From positions 1-34,500 of the forward strand of contig CALWAZ010000041.1 in NCBI GenBank assembly GCA_944375725.1: DNA of 34,500 nucleotides, given 5' to 3'. Under the pieces are notes generated by a model, which saw nothing but the letters and a program-made list of their open reading frames with translations, made no database searches and was not told the DNA's origin. The position numbers and the translations under genes were made by a program. Source of the DNA: an uncultured Merdimonas sp. (lineage in GTDB: Bacteria; Bacillota; Clostridia; Lachnospirales; Lachnospiraceae). Below, one piece after another: positions 8,741-16,140 of the stretch; position 1 is the stretch's first letter; every line of letters starts with the position of its first letter.

Positions 8741-9823
8741 TCAGATTCTCTCCGCGATCAGATCGCCCATTTCCACCGTGCCCACTTTCGTGCAGCCCTC
8801 CGACATAATGTCTCCGGTGCGGTAACCCTCTGTCAGTACCTGCTGGACAGCCGCCTCAACAGCGTCCGCCTCTTTATCCAGATCAAAGCTGTACCGCAGC
8901 ATCATAGCCGCTGAAAGAATGGTAGCAATGGGATTTGCGATGCCCTGGCCCGCGATGTCCGGCGCAGAACCGCCGCTGGGCTCATACAGGCCGAATTTTG
9001 TGTCATTTAAGCTGGCGCTTGCAAGCATTCCGATAGAGCCTGTCACCATGCTGGCCTCATCTGAGAGAATGTCTCCAAACATGTTCTCTGTCAAAATCAC
9101 GTCAAACTGGGAGGGATCCTTTACCAGCTGCATGGCACAGTTATCCACCAGCATATGGGAAAGCTCCACATCGGGATAATCCTTCGCCACTTCCTCCACG
9201 ACCTTTCTCCAGAGCCTGGAGGAATCCAGCACATTTGCCTTATCTACGCTGCAGACCTTTTTCCTTCTCTTTTCCGCGATATCAAAGGCTCTCTTGGCAA
9301 TGCGGCGGATCTCGTTTTCATTATACACCAGAGTATCCACTGCTGTCATCACGCCGTCGATCTCCTCGGTCTTACGCTCTCCGAAATACAGGCCGCCTGT
9401 CAGCTCCCGCATAATCATCATATCGAAGCCCTTTTCGCTTATCTCCTCGCGCAGAGGGCAGGCATGCCGCAGTTCTTTATAAAGGATGGCGGGACGCAGA
9501 TTTGCGAACAGTCCCAGAGATTTCCGAAGCTTCAGAAGTCCTGCTTCCGGACGTCTGTCAGGCGGAAGCTGATACCAGGGGGAAGTGGCCGCGTTTCCGC
9601 CGATGGAGCCCATCAGCACCGCGTCGCTTGCCTTCGCCGCCTCTATGGTCTCATCTGTCAAAGGCACTCCGTTTACGTCGATGGACGCTCCGCCCATCAG
9701 CAGCTCTGTATACTCAATCTCATGGCCGAACTTTCCGGCTGTCTTATCCAATACCTTTCTCGCTTCCCGTACAATCTCCGGCCCGATGCCGTCTCCGGGA
9801 ATGACTGCCAGCTTTAATTTCAT
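8741..9823 (-). CDS. leuB: 3-isopropylmalate dehydrogenase
   Basis: This NAD-dependent enzyme oxidatively decarboxylates 3-isopropylmalate in leucine synthesis. The protein has 360 residues, the usual length. It begins [18 protein letters not shown], the isocitrate/isopropylmalate dehydrogenase nucleotide-binding start. The substrate arginines lie in [14 protein letters not shown] (about 99-112) and [15 protein letters not shown] (about 137-151). The metal-binding aspartates are in the [12 protein letters not shown] segment, and the NAD region [14 protein letters not shown] follows. LeuA, LeuC and LeuD are not in the window. It is the first gene of leuB-ilvD-ilvB-ldt. Confidence 0.96.
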   Translation of the reverse strand: MKLKLAVIPGDGIGPEIVREARKVLDKTAGKFGHEIEYTELLMGGASIDVNGVPLTDETIEAAKASDAVLMGSIGGNAATSPWYQLPPDRRPEAGLLKLRKSLGLFANLRPAILYKELRHACPLREEISEKGFDMMIMRELTGGLYFGERKTEEIDGVMTAVDTLVYNENEIRRIAKRAFDIAEKRRKKVCSVDKANVLDSSRLWRKVVEEVAKDYPDVELSHMLVDNCAMQLVKDPSQFDVILTENMFGDILSDEASMVTGSIGMLASASLNDTKFGLYEPSGGSAPDIAGQGIANPIATILSAAMMLRYSFDLDKEADAVEAAVQQVLTEGYRTGDIMSEGCTKVGTVEMGDLIAERI

Positions 9824-9840
9824 TCTCTCATCATCCCTTC

Positions 9841-9855
9841 TTTTTTCATAAAATT
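9841..9855 (-). promoter_or_regulatory. possible CodY box in the leuB leader
   Basis: On the minus strand the sequence AATTTTATGAAAAAA matches the CodY consensus AATTTTCWGAAAATT at 12 of 15 positions. It lies just downstream of the predicted transcription start, where binding could block initiation or elongation. The AT-rich surroundings make a chance match possible. Confidence 0.35.
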
Positions 9856-9868
9856 ACATATTATTAAT

Positions 9869-9897
9869 ACTATAGACCAAAAACTGTATTTTTTCAA
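9869..9897 (-). promoter_or_regulatory. sigma-A promoter of leuB-ilvD-ilvB
   Basis: Minus-strand TTGAAA, a 17-base spacer and TATAGT. The leader is about 40 nt and AT-rich, with no room for a T-box. Confidence 0.7.
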
Positions 9898-9956
9898 CCG
9901 GGAGATCGGGTTTTAAAGAGATTTTAACACGGTAAAGGAGAAAAGGAAAGGGAACT

Positions 9957-10043
9957 TTGAAAAACCGTCAGAAACCTCTGCGATACAGGTCAGAATCCGG
10001 CTGTAACCACATATATTATCAAAAACGGATTTTCTGCATATGA
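9957..10043 (+). CDS. 28-codon upstream ORF coupled to the deacetylase
   Basis: A TTG start at 9957 lies just after a purine-rich tract containing AAAGGAG and GGAAAGGG (9934-9952). It opens a reading frame of 28 codons starting MKNRQKPLRYRS and ending RIFCI. Its TGA overlaps the ATG of the next gene as ATGA. The deacetylase itself lacks a recognisable ribosome binding site, so this small ORF may exist mainly to deliver ribosomes to it. No homology is recognised, and the start codon is weak. Confidence 0.4.
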   Translation: MKNRQKPLRYRSESGCNHIYYQKRIFCI

Positions 10044-10858
10044 AACTGCCTTATAAAAAGATTTTTCACACCTCAGGCTCTCTCCTGCTCCTGGTTTCCG
10101 CTTACTTTATCGGACAGGGGATCGCCCGCTTATCCGCCGGAGACGCAGTGATCAGCGCGGAAAGCACTGCCTCCGCGAACTGGGGCTTAAGCTTCCAGGA
10201 GGAGGGAAAGCCTCCTGTGGCCAATGCCTCCGCCTCCTATCTCTCCCAGTATGACGCTTATTATATAGAAGAAACGGAGGAAAAGAAAATTTACCTTACC
10301 TTCGACTGCGGCTTTGAGAGCGGCTGCACCCCTGCCATTCTGGACGCGCTGAAAAAACATGGGGCTCCTGCCACGTTTTTCATTGTGGGCAACTATCTGG
10401 AAACAAGCCCCAATCTGGTAAAACGGATGGTAGAGGAGGGCCACACAGTAGGAAATCATACCTACCACCACCCGGACATGTCCAAAATCAGCACCAGGGA
10501 AGCTTTCGCGGAGGAACTGCAGTCCCTGGAAGCTCTTTATGAAGAAACAGTCGGGCAGCCTATGGCCAAATACTACCGTCCGCCCCAGGGCATCTACAGT
10601 GAAACCAATCTGCAGATGGCCCATGATCTGGGCTACCAGACCTTTTTCTGGAGCCTGGCTTACGTGGACTGGTACCAGGACGATCAGCCCACAAAGGAGG
10701 AAGCTTTCGCAAAGCTGATTCCGCGGATTCATCCCGGAGCTGTGGTGCTTCTGCACAATACCTCCCAGACCAACGCGGATATTCTCGATGAACTGCTGAC
10801 CCGGTGGGAGGAAATGGGATATACCTTCCACCCCTTAAGCGAGCTGTGCGGCAGCTGA
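10040..10858 (+). CDS. PdaA-like polysaccharide (peptidoglycan) deacetylase
   Basis: The 272-residue extracytoplasmic enzyme probably removes acetyl groups from muramic acid or GlcNAc residues of peptidoglycan. An N-terminal membrane helix or signal anchor (about 12-30) precedes a NodB domain (about 82-265). Visible motifs are TFDCGFE (catalytic base D89), the metal pair H140 and H144 in NHTYHHPD, RPPQG (180-184), and a late LLHN histidine. The second Asp of the usual TFDDG motif is Cys here. PdaA-type enzymes have Asn at that place, so this subgroup is the best guess. It is a single gene followed by a strong terminator. The ATG lacks its own ribosome binding site and overlaps the preceding small ORF. 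Confidence 0.88.
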   Translation: MKLPYKKIFHTSGSLLLLVSAYFIGQGIARLSAGDAVISAESTASANWGLSFQEEGKPPVANASASYLSQYDAYYIEETEEKKIYLTFDCGFESGCTPAILDALKKHGAPATFFIVGNYLETSPNLVKRMVEEGHTVGNHTYHHPDMSKISTREAFAEELQSLEALYEETVGQPMAKYYRPPQGIYSETNLQMAHDLGYQTFFWSLAYVDWYQDDQPTKEEAFAKLIPRIHPGAVVLLHNTSQTNADILDELLTRWEEMGYTFHPLSELCGS

Positions 10859-10896
10859 TCACGCATTTTCCTTTTCATTTTTCGCATCCGGCCTGT

Positions 10897-10960
10897 GCCG
10901 GGAAGAACCTGCATCCGAAACCGCATTCGAAGCCGCAGGTTCTTCCCGGCATTTTCTTAA
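10897..10960 (+). terminator. intrinsic terminator of the deacetylase gene
   Basis: GCCGGGAAGAACCTGC (10897-10912) pairs perfectly over 16 bp with GCAGGTTCTTCCCGGC (10935-10950), with a 22-base loop, followed by the T-rich tail ATTTTCTTAA. Confidence 0.85.
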
Positions 10961-10976
10961 TTTTCTCTCTCCTCTA

Positions 10977-11005
10977 TTGACTTATGAGTGCTTATAGTGT
11001 ATGGT
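10977..11005 (+). promoter_or_regulatory. promoter and possible auto-operator of the GntR-ABC operon
   Basis: TTGACT and TATGGT are 17 bases apart. The following 45 bases contain nested inverted words (TAGTGT...ACACTA, ATGGT...ACCAT, GTGT...ACAC), as expected for a YtrA-type repressor binding its own promoter. The -10 choice is uncertain. Confidence 0.45.
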
Positions 11006-11109
11006 GTGTATATAGAAACATCACACTAAATACCATTGATGCTCTGGGGCATTCTTCCAGCCCGGAGAAGAAACTTCATGGAATTTTATTCCAAATACAG
11101 GAGAAGGTT

Positions 11110-11493
11110 ATGAAAGTACTGATTTCAAACACCTCCGATACGCCGCTCTACCAGCAGATTAAGGATCAGATTACAGACGCCATTCTGAGAGGCGAGCTGA
11201 AGGAAGGCGATCCCCTTCCTTCCATCCGCTCCTTTGCCAATGATCTGCGGGTAAGCGTCCTGACCATCCGGCGTGTCTACGATGATCTGGAAAAGGAGGG
11301 CTATATCAACAGCCAGGTGGGAATCGGAACCTTTGTATCCACCGGCAACACAGAGCTTCTGCGGGAGGCAAAGCTCCGTCTCGTGGAACAGAAAATGCAG
11401 GATATGATTCAGACTGCCCGTTCTCTTGGAATCAGTAGGCAGGAGCTGAATGATATGATGGATATCTTATATGAGGAGGAACCTGGAACATGA
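11110..11493 (+). CDS. GntR-family (YtrA-type) transcriptional regulator
   Basis: The start at 11110 (MKVLISNTSDTPLYQQI) is chosen because ATG follows AGGAGAAGG; an in-frame upstream extension to 10984 crosses the promoter and has no homology. The 127-residue protein has the GntR winged helix at about 10-75 (IYDQI-like YQQIKDQI, then LPSIRSFANDLRVSVLTIRRVYDDLEKEGYI in separate helices) and only a short helical C-terminal tail. That layout defines the YtrA subfamily. These regulators usually repress the ABC transporter encoded with them and respond to cell-envelope antibiotics. Its stop overlaps the ATPase start as ATGA. Confidence 0.88.
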   Translation: MKVLISNTSDTPLYQQIKDQITDAILRGELKEGDPLPSIRSFANDLRVSVLTIRRVYDDLEKEGYINSQVGIGTFVSTGNTELLREAKLRLVEQKMQDMIQTARSLGISRQELNDMMDILYEEEPGT

Positions 11494-12368
11494 AAAATCT
11501 TTTAGAAGTCCGCGGATTAAACAAAGCCTACCGGAATTTTGCCCTGCATGATGTCTCCTTTTCTCTGCCGGAGGGCTGCATCACCGGTTTTATCGGAGTC
11601 AACGGCGCGGGCAAGACTACTACTCTGAAGACCATTCTGGGACTGACGCCCAGAGAGTCAGGAGAAATCCTCTTTTTTGGCCAAAATCTTGACAAGGAAG
11701 AGCGGGCCATCAAGGAGCGGCTGGGCATCGTATTGGACAGCGGCGGCTTTTACGGAGAGTTGAGCCTTATGGAAATGAAGGCACTTGCGGCCTCCTCCTA
11801 CCGTTCCTGGGACGAGGCAGAGTTTCGGCGTTATCTTGACCGCTTCTCTCTGAATCCCCGCCAGAAAATCAACACCCTCTCCAAGGGCATGCGCATGAAA
11901 TACGCCCTGGCCCTGGCTCTCTCCCACAAAGCAGAGCTTCTGATCATGGACGAGCCCACCAGCGGTCTGGACCCGCTGATCCGCAGACAGCTTCTGGATA
12001 TTTTAAGAGAGTATATGGACCGGGGTGGAAGAGGCGTATTCTTCTCCACCCATATCACCTCTGATCTGGATCAGCTGGCAGATATGCTGATCCTCATCGA
12101 CCGGGGCCGGATTGTATTTCAGGAGGAAAAGGATTCTCTGATGGAGCGTTACCGAATCGTGAAGGGAGACGCGAAGGAGCTCTCAGATTCCGTTCTGCCC
12201 CTGCTGCACAACCTTTCCCGGACTGCCTTTGGCTTTACCGCCGTCACAGACCATGCGGAAGAGATCCGGAAAGCCATGCCCGGCGCTCTTTTGGAACGGG
12301 CGTCTGTGGAAGATATTATGCTCTGCCAAATCGAAGGAGGCGATCGCTATGCTGCTTCAGCTGATTAA
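11490..12368 (+). CDS. ABC transporter ATP-binding protein
   Basis: The 292-residue cytoplasmic ATPase powers the permease encoded next to it. Walker A is GVNGAGKT (36-43), the signature is LSKGM (130-134), Walker B is LLIMDEPTSGLDP (from 150) and the switch histidine is H188 in STHIT. It resembles the BcrA/CcmA-type drug-export ATPases controlled by GntR/YtrA regulators. The ATG overlaps the gntR stop by ATGA, and its end overlaps the permease start by 20 bases, so the three genes are translated together. The substrate is not known; a peptide antibiotic or lantibiotic is possible but only inferred. Confidence 0.92.
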   Translation: MKNLLEVRGLNKAYRNFALHDVSFSLPEGCITGFIGVNGAGKTTTLKTILGLTPRESGEILFFGQNLDKEERAIKERLGIVLDSGGFYGELSLMEMKALAASSYRSWDEAEFRRYLDRFSLNPRQKINTLSKGMRMKYALALALSHKAELLIMDEPTSGLDPLIRRQLLDILREYMDRGGRGVFFSTHITSDLDQLADMLILIDRGRIVFQEEKDSLMERYRIVKGDAKELSDSVLPLLHNLSRTAFGFTAVTDHAEEIRKAMPGALLERASVEDIMLCQIEGGDRYAASAD

Positions 12369-12993
12369 AAAAGATTTTCTGCTTACCTGGAAATACCTGC
12401 TTCTCATGGGAGCCCTCTGCTGCTTCTATCCGATATTTGTTCACAGCCGCCTCACTGGAAGCGCGGCCGCGTACGCCGGAACCCTGGCCTTTGTCCTGAT
12501 GACCTTCTTCTCAGTCCTGTTCGTGCTCCTGCAGGCCTTCCAGAAGGAAGCCATGTACCCAAAGGCCTCCGCCTATCTCTGCGCCCTGCCGTACCGGCGC
12601 CGGGATCTGGTCCTGACAAAATACATTTATTTCCTGGGTATTTTTCTGGGCTGCTGCCTCATTTACTGGCTCGAGACAAGACTGTTCCCGGAGCTTGGAA
12701 GCTTCGGTTTTTCCAAAGCAGTTCCCACTTTTACGGGTGTCTGCCTTCTTCTGGGACTCTATCTGCCCGTCCAGTACCGGCTGGGATACGAATGCACCAA
12801 ATATTTTTTCCTGATTGCCATTTTGGGTTTCTCGTTCCTGCTTCCCCTGCTGATCCGCTATCTGCCGCCGGAGGCCCTGGCTTTCCGGTTCACCCCCGGA
12901 ACCCTGGCCGGTCTTTTTATATTCAGCAGCGGCCTGCTGGCCGGATCCATGGCAGTGTCCATCCACTTCTATAAAAAGGCGGCTCTCACTTAA
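12349..12993 (+). CDS. ABC-2 type transporter permease
   Basis: The start at 12349 (MLLQLIKKDFLLTWKYLLL) is preferred because GAAGGAGG lies 8 bases before it; the longer frame begins inside the ATPase gene with a non-homologous hydrophilic sequence. The 214-residue protein has about six membrane segments (near 15-35, 42-62, 85-105, 120-138, 150-170, 185-205) and begins with the LxxKDFxxxxK pattern of ABC-2 permeases. It forms the membrane half of the GntR-regulated transporter, and a large terminator follows. Confidence 0.88.
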   Translation: MLLQLIKKDFLLTWKYLLLMGALCCFYPIFVHSRLTGSAAAYAGTLAFVLMTFFSVLFVLLQAFQKEAMYPKASAYLCALPYRRRDLVLTKYIYFLGIFLGCCLIYWLETRLFPELGSFGFSKAVPTFTGVCLLLGLYLPVQYRLGYECTKYFFLIAILGFSFLLPLLIRYLPPEALAFRFTPGTLAGLFIFSSGLLAGSMAVSIHFYKKAALT

Positions 12994-13022
12994 AACCATT
13001 ACAGAAACACAGAAACAAAGAC

Positions 13023-13079
13023 CCCCGGGACACGGCCGGACAGCTGTCCGGCGGTGCCCCGGGGCTTACAATTTTCTTT
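13023..13079 (+). terminator. strong, probably bidirectional terminator
   Basis: A 42-base near-palindrome centred on CAGCTG (13041-13046) forms a stem of about 21 bp with two mismatches (arms CCCCGGG and CCCGGGG at the base). It is followed by CTTACAATTTTCTTT. The opposite side is T-rich on the minus strand, and the genes converge here, so it may serve both. Confidence 0.8.
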
Positions 13080-13087
13080 AAATAAGA

Positions 13088-13432
13088 CTAATTCAAGTCG
13101 CGCAGGTTCATCTTGTCCAGCATCTTCTGCTTTCTCTTTTTCGCCCGAAAAATAAAATAAATCAGCAGCAGAATCCAGGTAGGCACATTCAAGACCAGAA
13201 GCCCGGAAATAAAAAGAAATATCAGGCTGAAAACATTATTATCGGGCAATATCATAAACGATACCGTACTGAGACAGATAAACAGCGCCCACAAAAAGGT
13301 AAAAAGGGGCGGTATCAGGCCAGGCCACCACTTCTCCGACTTTGCCAGAAAAATCTCCAGTACAATCAGGCCAGCTGTTATCCCGATAATCAGCAGCAGC
13401 ACAACTCCCAGCGACGCACTTACAAATTCCAT
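13088..13432 (-). CDS. small membrane protein paired with DUF2089 regulator
   Basis: The 114-residue protein has three likely membrane segments (about 5-28, 38-62 and 68-95) and ends in a basic tail (FRAKKRKQKMLDKM). No enzymatic motif is visible. It starts 3 bases after the DUF2089-type gene, and the two probably form one unit. Such pairs suggest a membrane partner or target of the small regulator, but the function is unknown. Confidence 0.75.
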   Translation of the reverse strand: MEFVSASLGVVLLLIIGITAGLIVLEIFLAKSEKWWPGLIPPLFTFLWALFICLSTVSFMILPDNNVFSLIFLFISGLLVLNVPTWILLLIYFIFRAKKRKQKMLDKMNLRDLN

Positions 13433-13435
13433 ATT

Positions 13436-13735
13436 CTACTCCTCCTTCCGAAGCTTCCGGTATTCCGTAATCAAAATCTTTGCCGTATCAAAATCCAGCT
13501 TGTCATTCACAGCCAGCCTTTTAATCAGGGCCACATAGGGATCATTTTCGGCCTCCTCGCTGATTTTGATTTTCTGAATCAGCCGGTCCAGGCGCAGGCG
13601 GACTGTGGGGTAGGTCACTTCATATTGACGGGCGATCTCTTTCAGGGAACCGGACGCCAGAACAAAATTCCGGATAAATGATACGTCCTCCGGTTCCAGA
13701 TCCGCCATCCAGTCCGGTACATATTCTATGGCCAT
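13436..13735 (-). CDS. DUF2089 family helix-turn-helix protein
   Basis: The 99-residue protein fits the DUF2089 family. The segment DVSFIRNFVLASGSLKEIAR, then a recognition-like helix (VTYPTVRLRLDRLIQKI, about 39-55), forms an HTH of the sigma-70 region 4 or PadR-like kind. The acidic C-terminal helices may mediate dimerisation. It lacks the N-terminal zinc-ribbon found in longer DUF2089 proteins. The ATG follows GGGAGAGGTG. A sigma-A promoter lies just upstream, and a small membrane protein gene follows. Confidence 0.82.
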   Translation of the reverse strand: MAIEYVPDWMADLEPEDVSFIRNFVLASGSLKEIARQYEVTYPTVRLRLDRLIQKIKISEEAENDPYVALIKRLAVNDKLDFDTAKILITEYRKLRKEE

Positions 13736-13774
13736 ATCTTTTTCACCTCTCCCTTTCCATTTTTAATTAAATTA

Positions 13775-13803
13775 AGTATAATCTTCAATTTTATTAAAGT
13801 CAA
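13775..13803 (-). promoter_or_regulatory. sigma-A promoter of the DUF2089 pair
   Basis: Minus-strand TTGACT, 17 bases, TATACT, giving a leader of about 33 nt. It lies divergent from the oxidoreductase promoter. Confidence 0.75.
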
Positions 13804-13860
13804 TATGAAATTATATCTTTATTTTATTTTCAATTTTAAAGACCTCTGCGCAAAAACCGG

Positions 13861-13889
13861 TAGAAAAAAATTCTTACGCGTGCTACAAT
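13861..13889 (+). promoter_or_regulatory. promoter of the Gfo/Idh/MocA gene
   Basis: An extended -10 element TGCTACAAT with TAGAAA 17 bases upstream. The -35 is weak, but the TG motif should compensate. Confidence 0.6.
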
Positions 13890-13930
13890 AAAAACAAAAA
13901 ATCTGATTTCAGAAAGGAGCAGAGTAAATA

Positions 13931-14914
13931 ATGAGAAAAGTAAAATGGGGTGTTTTGGGAACCGCATATATCTTTGAACGCGATACCGCTCTCGGTATGC
14001 GGCTGGCAGATAACTGCGAACTGACAGCGATTGCAGGAAGAAATTCCGAGAAAGCCAATGCTTTTAAAGAAAAATATGGGTTCCAGAAAGCTTATGGAAG
14101 CTATGAAGAGCTGCTGGAGGACCCTGAAATTGAAGCCGTCTACATCCCGCTTCCCAATACACTGCACTATGAGTGGACCATCAAGGCGCTGCGGCACGGC
14201 AAGCATGTTCTCTGCGAAAAGCCTCTTGCTCCTACGGCAGAAGAGGCGGAAGAGATGTTCCGGACTGCCAGGGAAAACCATGTATATCTGATGGAAGCCT
14301 TTGCTTACCAGCACAGTCCCTTCATCAAAGCGGTAAAGAAAGAAATCGAGTCGGGAACCATCGGAGATATCCGTTATATGGAGGCTGCTCTTATCACCTC
14401 CGATTATCTGAAATCCAATATCCGCATGCGCAGGGAGACCTTTGGCGGCTGCACCTACGACCTTGGTGTCTATGCCATCAGTCTGATTCAGACCATGCTG
14501 GGAAAAGAGCCGAAAGCAGTAAAAGCCATCAGCTCTTTCAACGAGGACCGCATCGATGTCTACACGACCGGAATCTTTGAATACGAAGGCGGCGCAAAGG
14601 CCAGCTTTGACTGCGGACTGGCCCTTGCCACAGAAAAGAACGCCTCCCTGGACCGTTTTCAGATTCACGGAACCCTGGGTTCCATTTCCTCTGTAAACTT
14701 TGGGTTTAACAAACCCGGAAAGCTCTCTTACCAGATCCAGACCTTCGACGGCAGAGAGGATTTCCGGATCGTGGAGGTTCCCCAAAACTACCGCCTGGAA
14801 GTGGAGCAGCTGGGCCGCTGCATCATCAGCGGTGAAACACCATACGTGACAGAAAATTTCAGTATTTCCCTTGCCCGGACCATTGACCGGGTGCTGAAAG
14901 AAATCGGTTACTGA
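13931..14914 (+). CDS. Gfo/Idh/MocA family oxidoreductase
   Basis: The 327-residue NAD(P)-dependent enzyme probably oxidises or reduces a sugar, inositol or related polyol. The Rossmann start is VKWGVLGTAYI (4-14), and the family motif CEKPLA is at 95-100 with the conserved lysine K97. GGCTYDLGVYAI (near 176-187) matches the G-G-x-x-x-D-x-G-x-Y motif of this family. The substrate cannot be read from the sequence; relatives include dihydrodiol, xylose and 1,5-anhydrofructose dehydrogenases. AAGGAG precedes the ATG by 11 bases. It is monocistronic, between its own promoter and a terminator. Confidence 0.9.
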   Translation: MRKVKWGVLGTAYIFERDTALGMRLADNCELTAIAGRNSEKANAFKEKYGFQKAYGSYEELLEDPEIEAVYIPLPNTLHYEWTIKALRHGKHVLCEKPLAPTAEEAEEMFRTARENHVYLMEAFAYQHSPFIKAVKKEIESGTIGDIRYMEAALITSDYLKSNIRMRRETFGGCTYDLGVYAISLIQTMLGKEPKAVKAISSFNEDRIDVYTTGIFEYEGGAKASFDCGLALATEKNASLDRFQIHGTLGSISSVNFGFNKPGKLSYQIQTFDGREDFRIVEVPQNYRLEVEQLGRCIISGETPYVTENFSISLARTIDRVLKEIGY

Positions 14915-14956
14915 TTTCCGGTTTGATTTACATTCTCTATATATTTTGAATAAATA

Positions 14957-15025
14957 AAAATGCTCTCTTTCCGGGAGGCGGAATCTTCGTCAGAATCCTC
15001 TGCCGGAAAAAGAGCATTTTATTTT
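14957..15025 (+). terminator. bidirectional intrinsic terminator
   Basis: AAAATGCTCTCTTTCCGG (14957-14974) pairs with CCGGAAAAAGAGCATTTT (15003-15020) with one mismatch. T-rich sequence on one side and A-rich on the other let it end both the plus-strand oxidoreductase and the minus-strand carboxypeptidase transcript. Confidence 0.85.
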
Positions 15026-15038
15026 ACCATTTTTATTG

Positions 15039-16088
15039 TCACCGGAACTGAATGGAAATATCATTTCCGCAGACACGAACCTTTCCATGACTGCCGGTAA
15101 TCAGCGGCATCATGGGAGAAATATGGCCCAGATCCACATCCATGATCACAGGCACATTCTTCTCTCCGGCTGTCTTCAGCACCGCCTGATAGGCGTCCAG
15201 GCCCATCAGCTCCTGGCCAAAGCAGAGAGGCCGCCCGATCAGGAAGCCCTTCACATAACGGAACCATCCTGCCTCCTCCATCTGCCACATAGCCCGGCGG
15301 ATGGAAAAGACATTCAGATCACAGGCCTCCAGGAACCAGATCAGGCCCTCTTCCCGGTAACGCTCAGCAAAGTCCACAGTCCTGTCAAACCGGGTCCCCA
15401 GAAGCGTAACCAGACAGTCCATGCAGCCGCCAATCAGCCTTCCTTCAAACTCCAGCTTTGTATCCGGGGATACCGGCGAATGGCCCACATAGCTTCTCAG
15501 CACCTTCTTTTCCGTCAGCCGGAAAGGCGCCAGAGGATTCCCCTCTGCTCTCACGCTCTCCTTGGCCTCAGCCGGTTCCCAGGACTCATATCCGTGTACA
15601 GAATCCTTTTTCCCAGTCAGGAGATCAAAAGCATCCTGCAGAGATTCATGCCAGGGCTCCATTCCAAAGGAAGAAGCGCAGGGCCCGTAGATGGAAGCCG
15701 TATCGCAGAGCGTCGCCAGCAGGAAGGTCATATTGGTATTGTCGGAAAATCCCATATACCATTTAGGCTTCGCCGCTTTCAGCGCTTCAAAATCCATATG
15801 GCTTAAAATCTCGCACATCAGCTCTCCTCCGCCGCAGGAAATCAGCACATCATTATCCGCCTTCCGATAATATTCCATCAGCTCCGCCGCGCACTTCTCC
15901 GGCGTATTGCTGATGCCCACGCCCTCCGCCGCCATGCAGTTTGGGCCCAGATCCAGACGGTATCCCAGTTTTTCAAAGGTTTTGCAGGCATTCTCAAAAC
16001 AGGTCCGGTAAGGATCTTCCGCGCACCCGAAGGATGGGGCTGCAAAGCCAATGGTGCCGCCCGCGGGCAGATATTCAGGGTATCTCAT
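15039..16088 (-). CDS. S66 family LD-carboxypeptidase
   Basis: The 349-residue serine peptidase probably removes the terminal D-alanine from murein tetrapeptides or a related substrate; MccF-like self-immunity enzymes share the fold. The nucleophile is S115 in YMGFSDNTN, the triad is completed by E254 in WFLEACD and H322 in DLGHISP, and the GGG loop (85-88) forms part of the oxyanion region. No signal peptide is visible, so it is cytosolic, as in peptidoglycan recycling. An AAGGAGG ribosome binding site lies 8 bases before the ATG. It follows the phosphoribosyltransferase gene by 52 bases and ends at the bidirectional terminator. Confidence 0.92.
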   Translation of the reverse strand: MRYPEYLPAGGTIGFAAPSFGCAEDPYRTCFENACKTFEKLGYRLDLGPNCMAAEGVGISNTPEKCAAELMEYYRKADNDVLISCGGGELMCEILSHMDFEALKAAKPKWYMGFSDNTNMTFLLATLCDTASIYGPCASSFGMEPWHESLQDAFDLLTGKKDSVHGYESWEPAEAKESVRAEGNPLAPFRLTEKKVLRSYVGHSPVSPDTKLEFEGRLIGGCMDCLVTLLGTRFDRTVDFAERYREEGLIWFLEACDLNVFSIRRAMWQMEEAGWFRYVKGFLIGRPLCFGQELMGLDAYQAVLKTAGEKNVPVIMDVDLGHISPMMPLITGSHGKVRVCGNDISIQFR

Positions 16089-16140
16089 AAGCTTCTTCCT
16101 CCTTTTCTTTCTATTTTAGCACGTTTTCCCTGAAAAACGC

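Noticed and set aside
9824-9868. T-box leader for leuB or serC
   Set aside because: Both leaders are under 50 nt, too short, and the T-box core sequence is missing.
13883-14785. Minus-strand open frame of 300 codons
   Set aside because: It lies antisense to the Gfo/Idh/MocA oxidoreductase, which has intact family motifs, and would share its promoter region.
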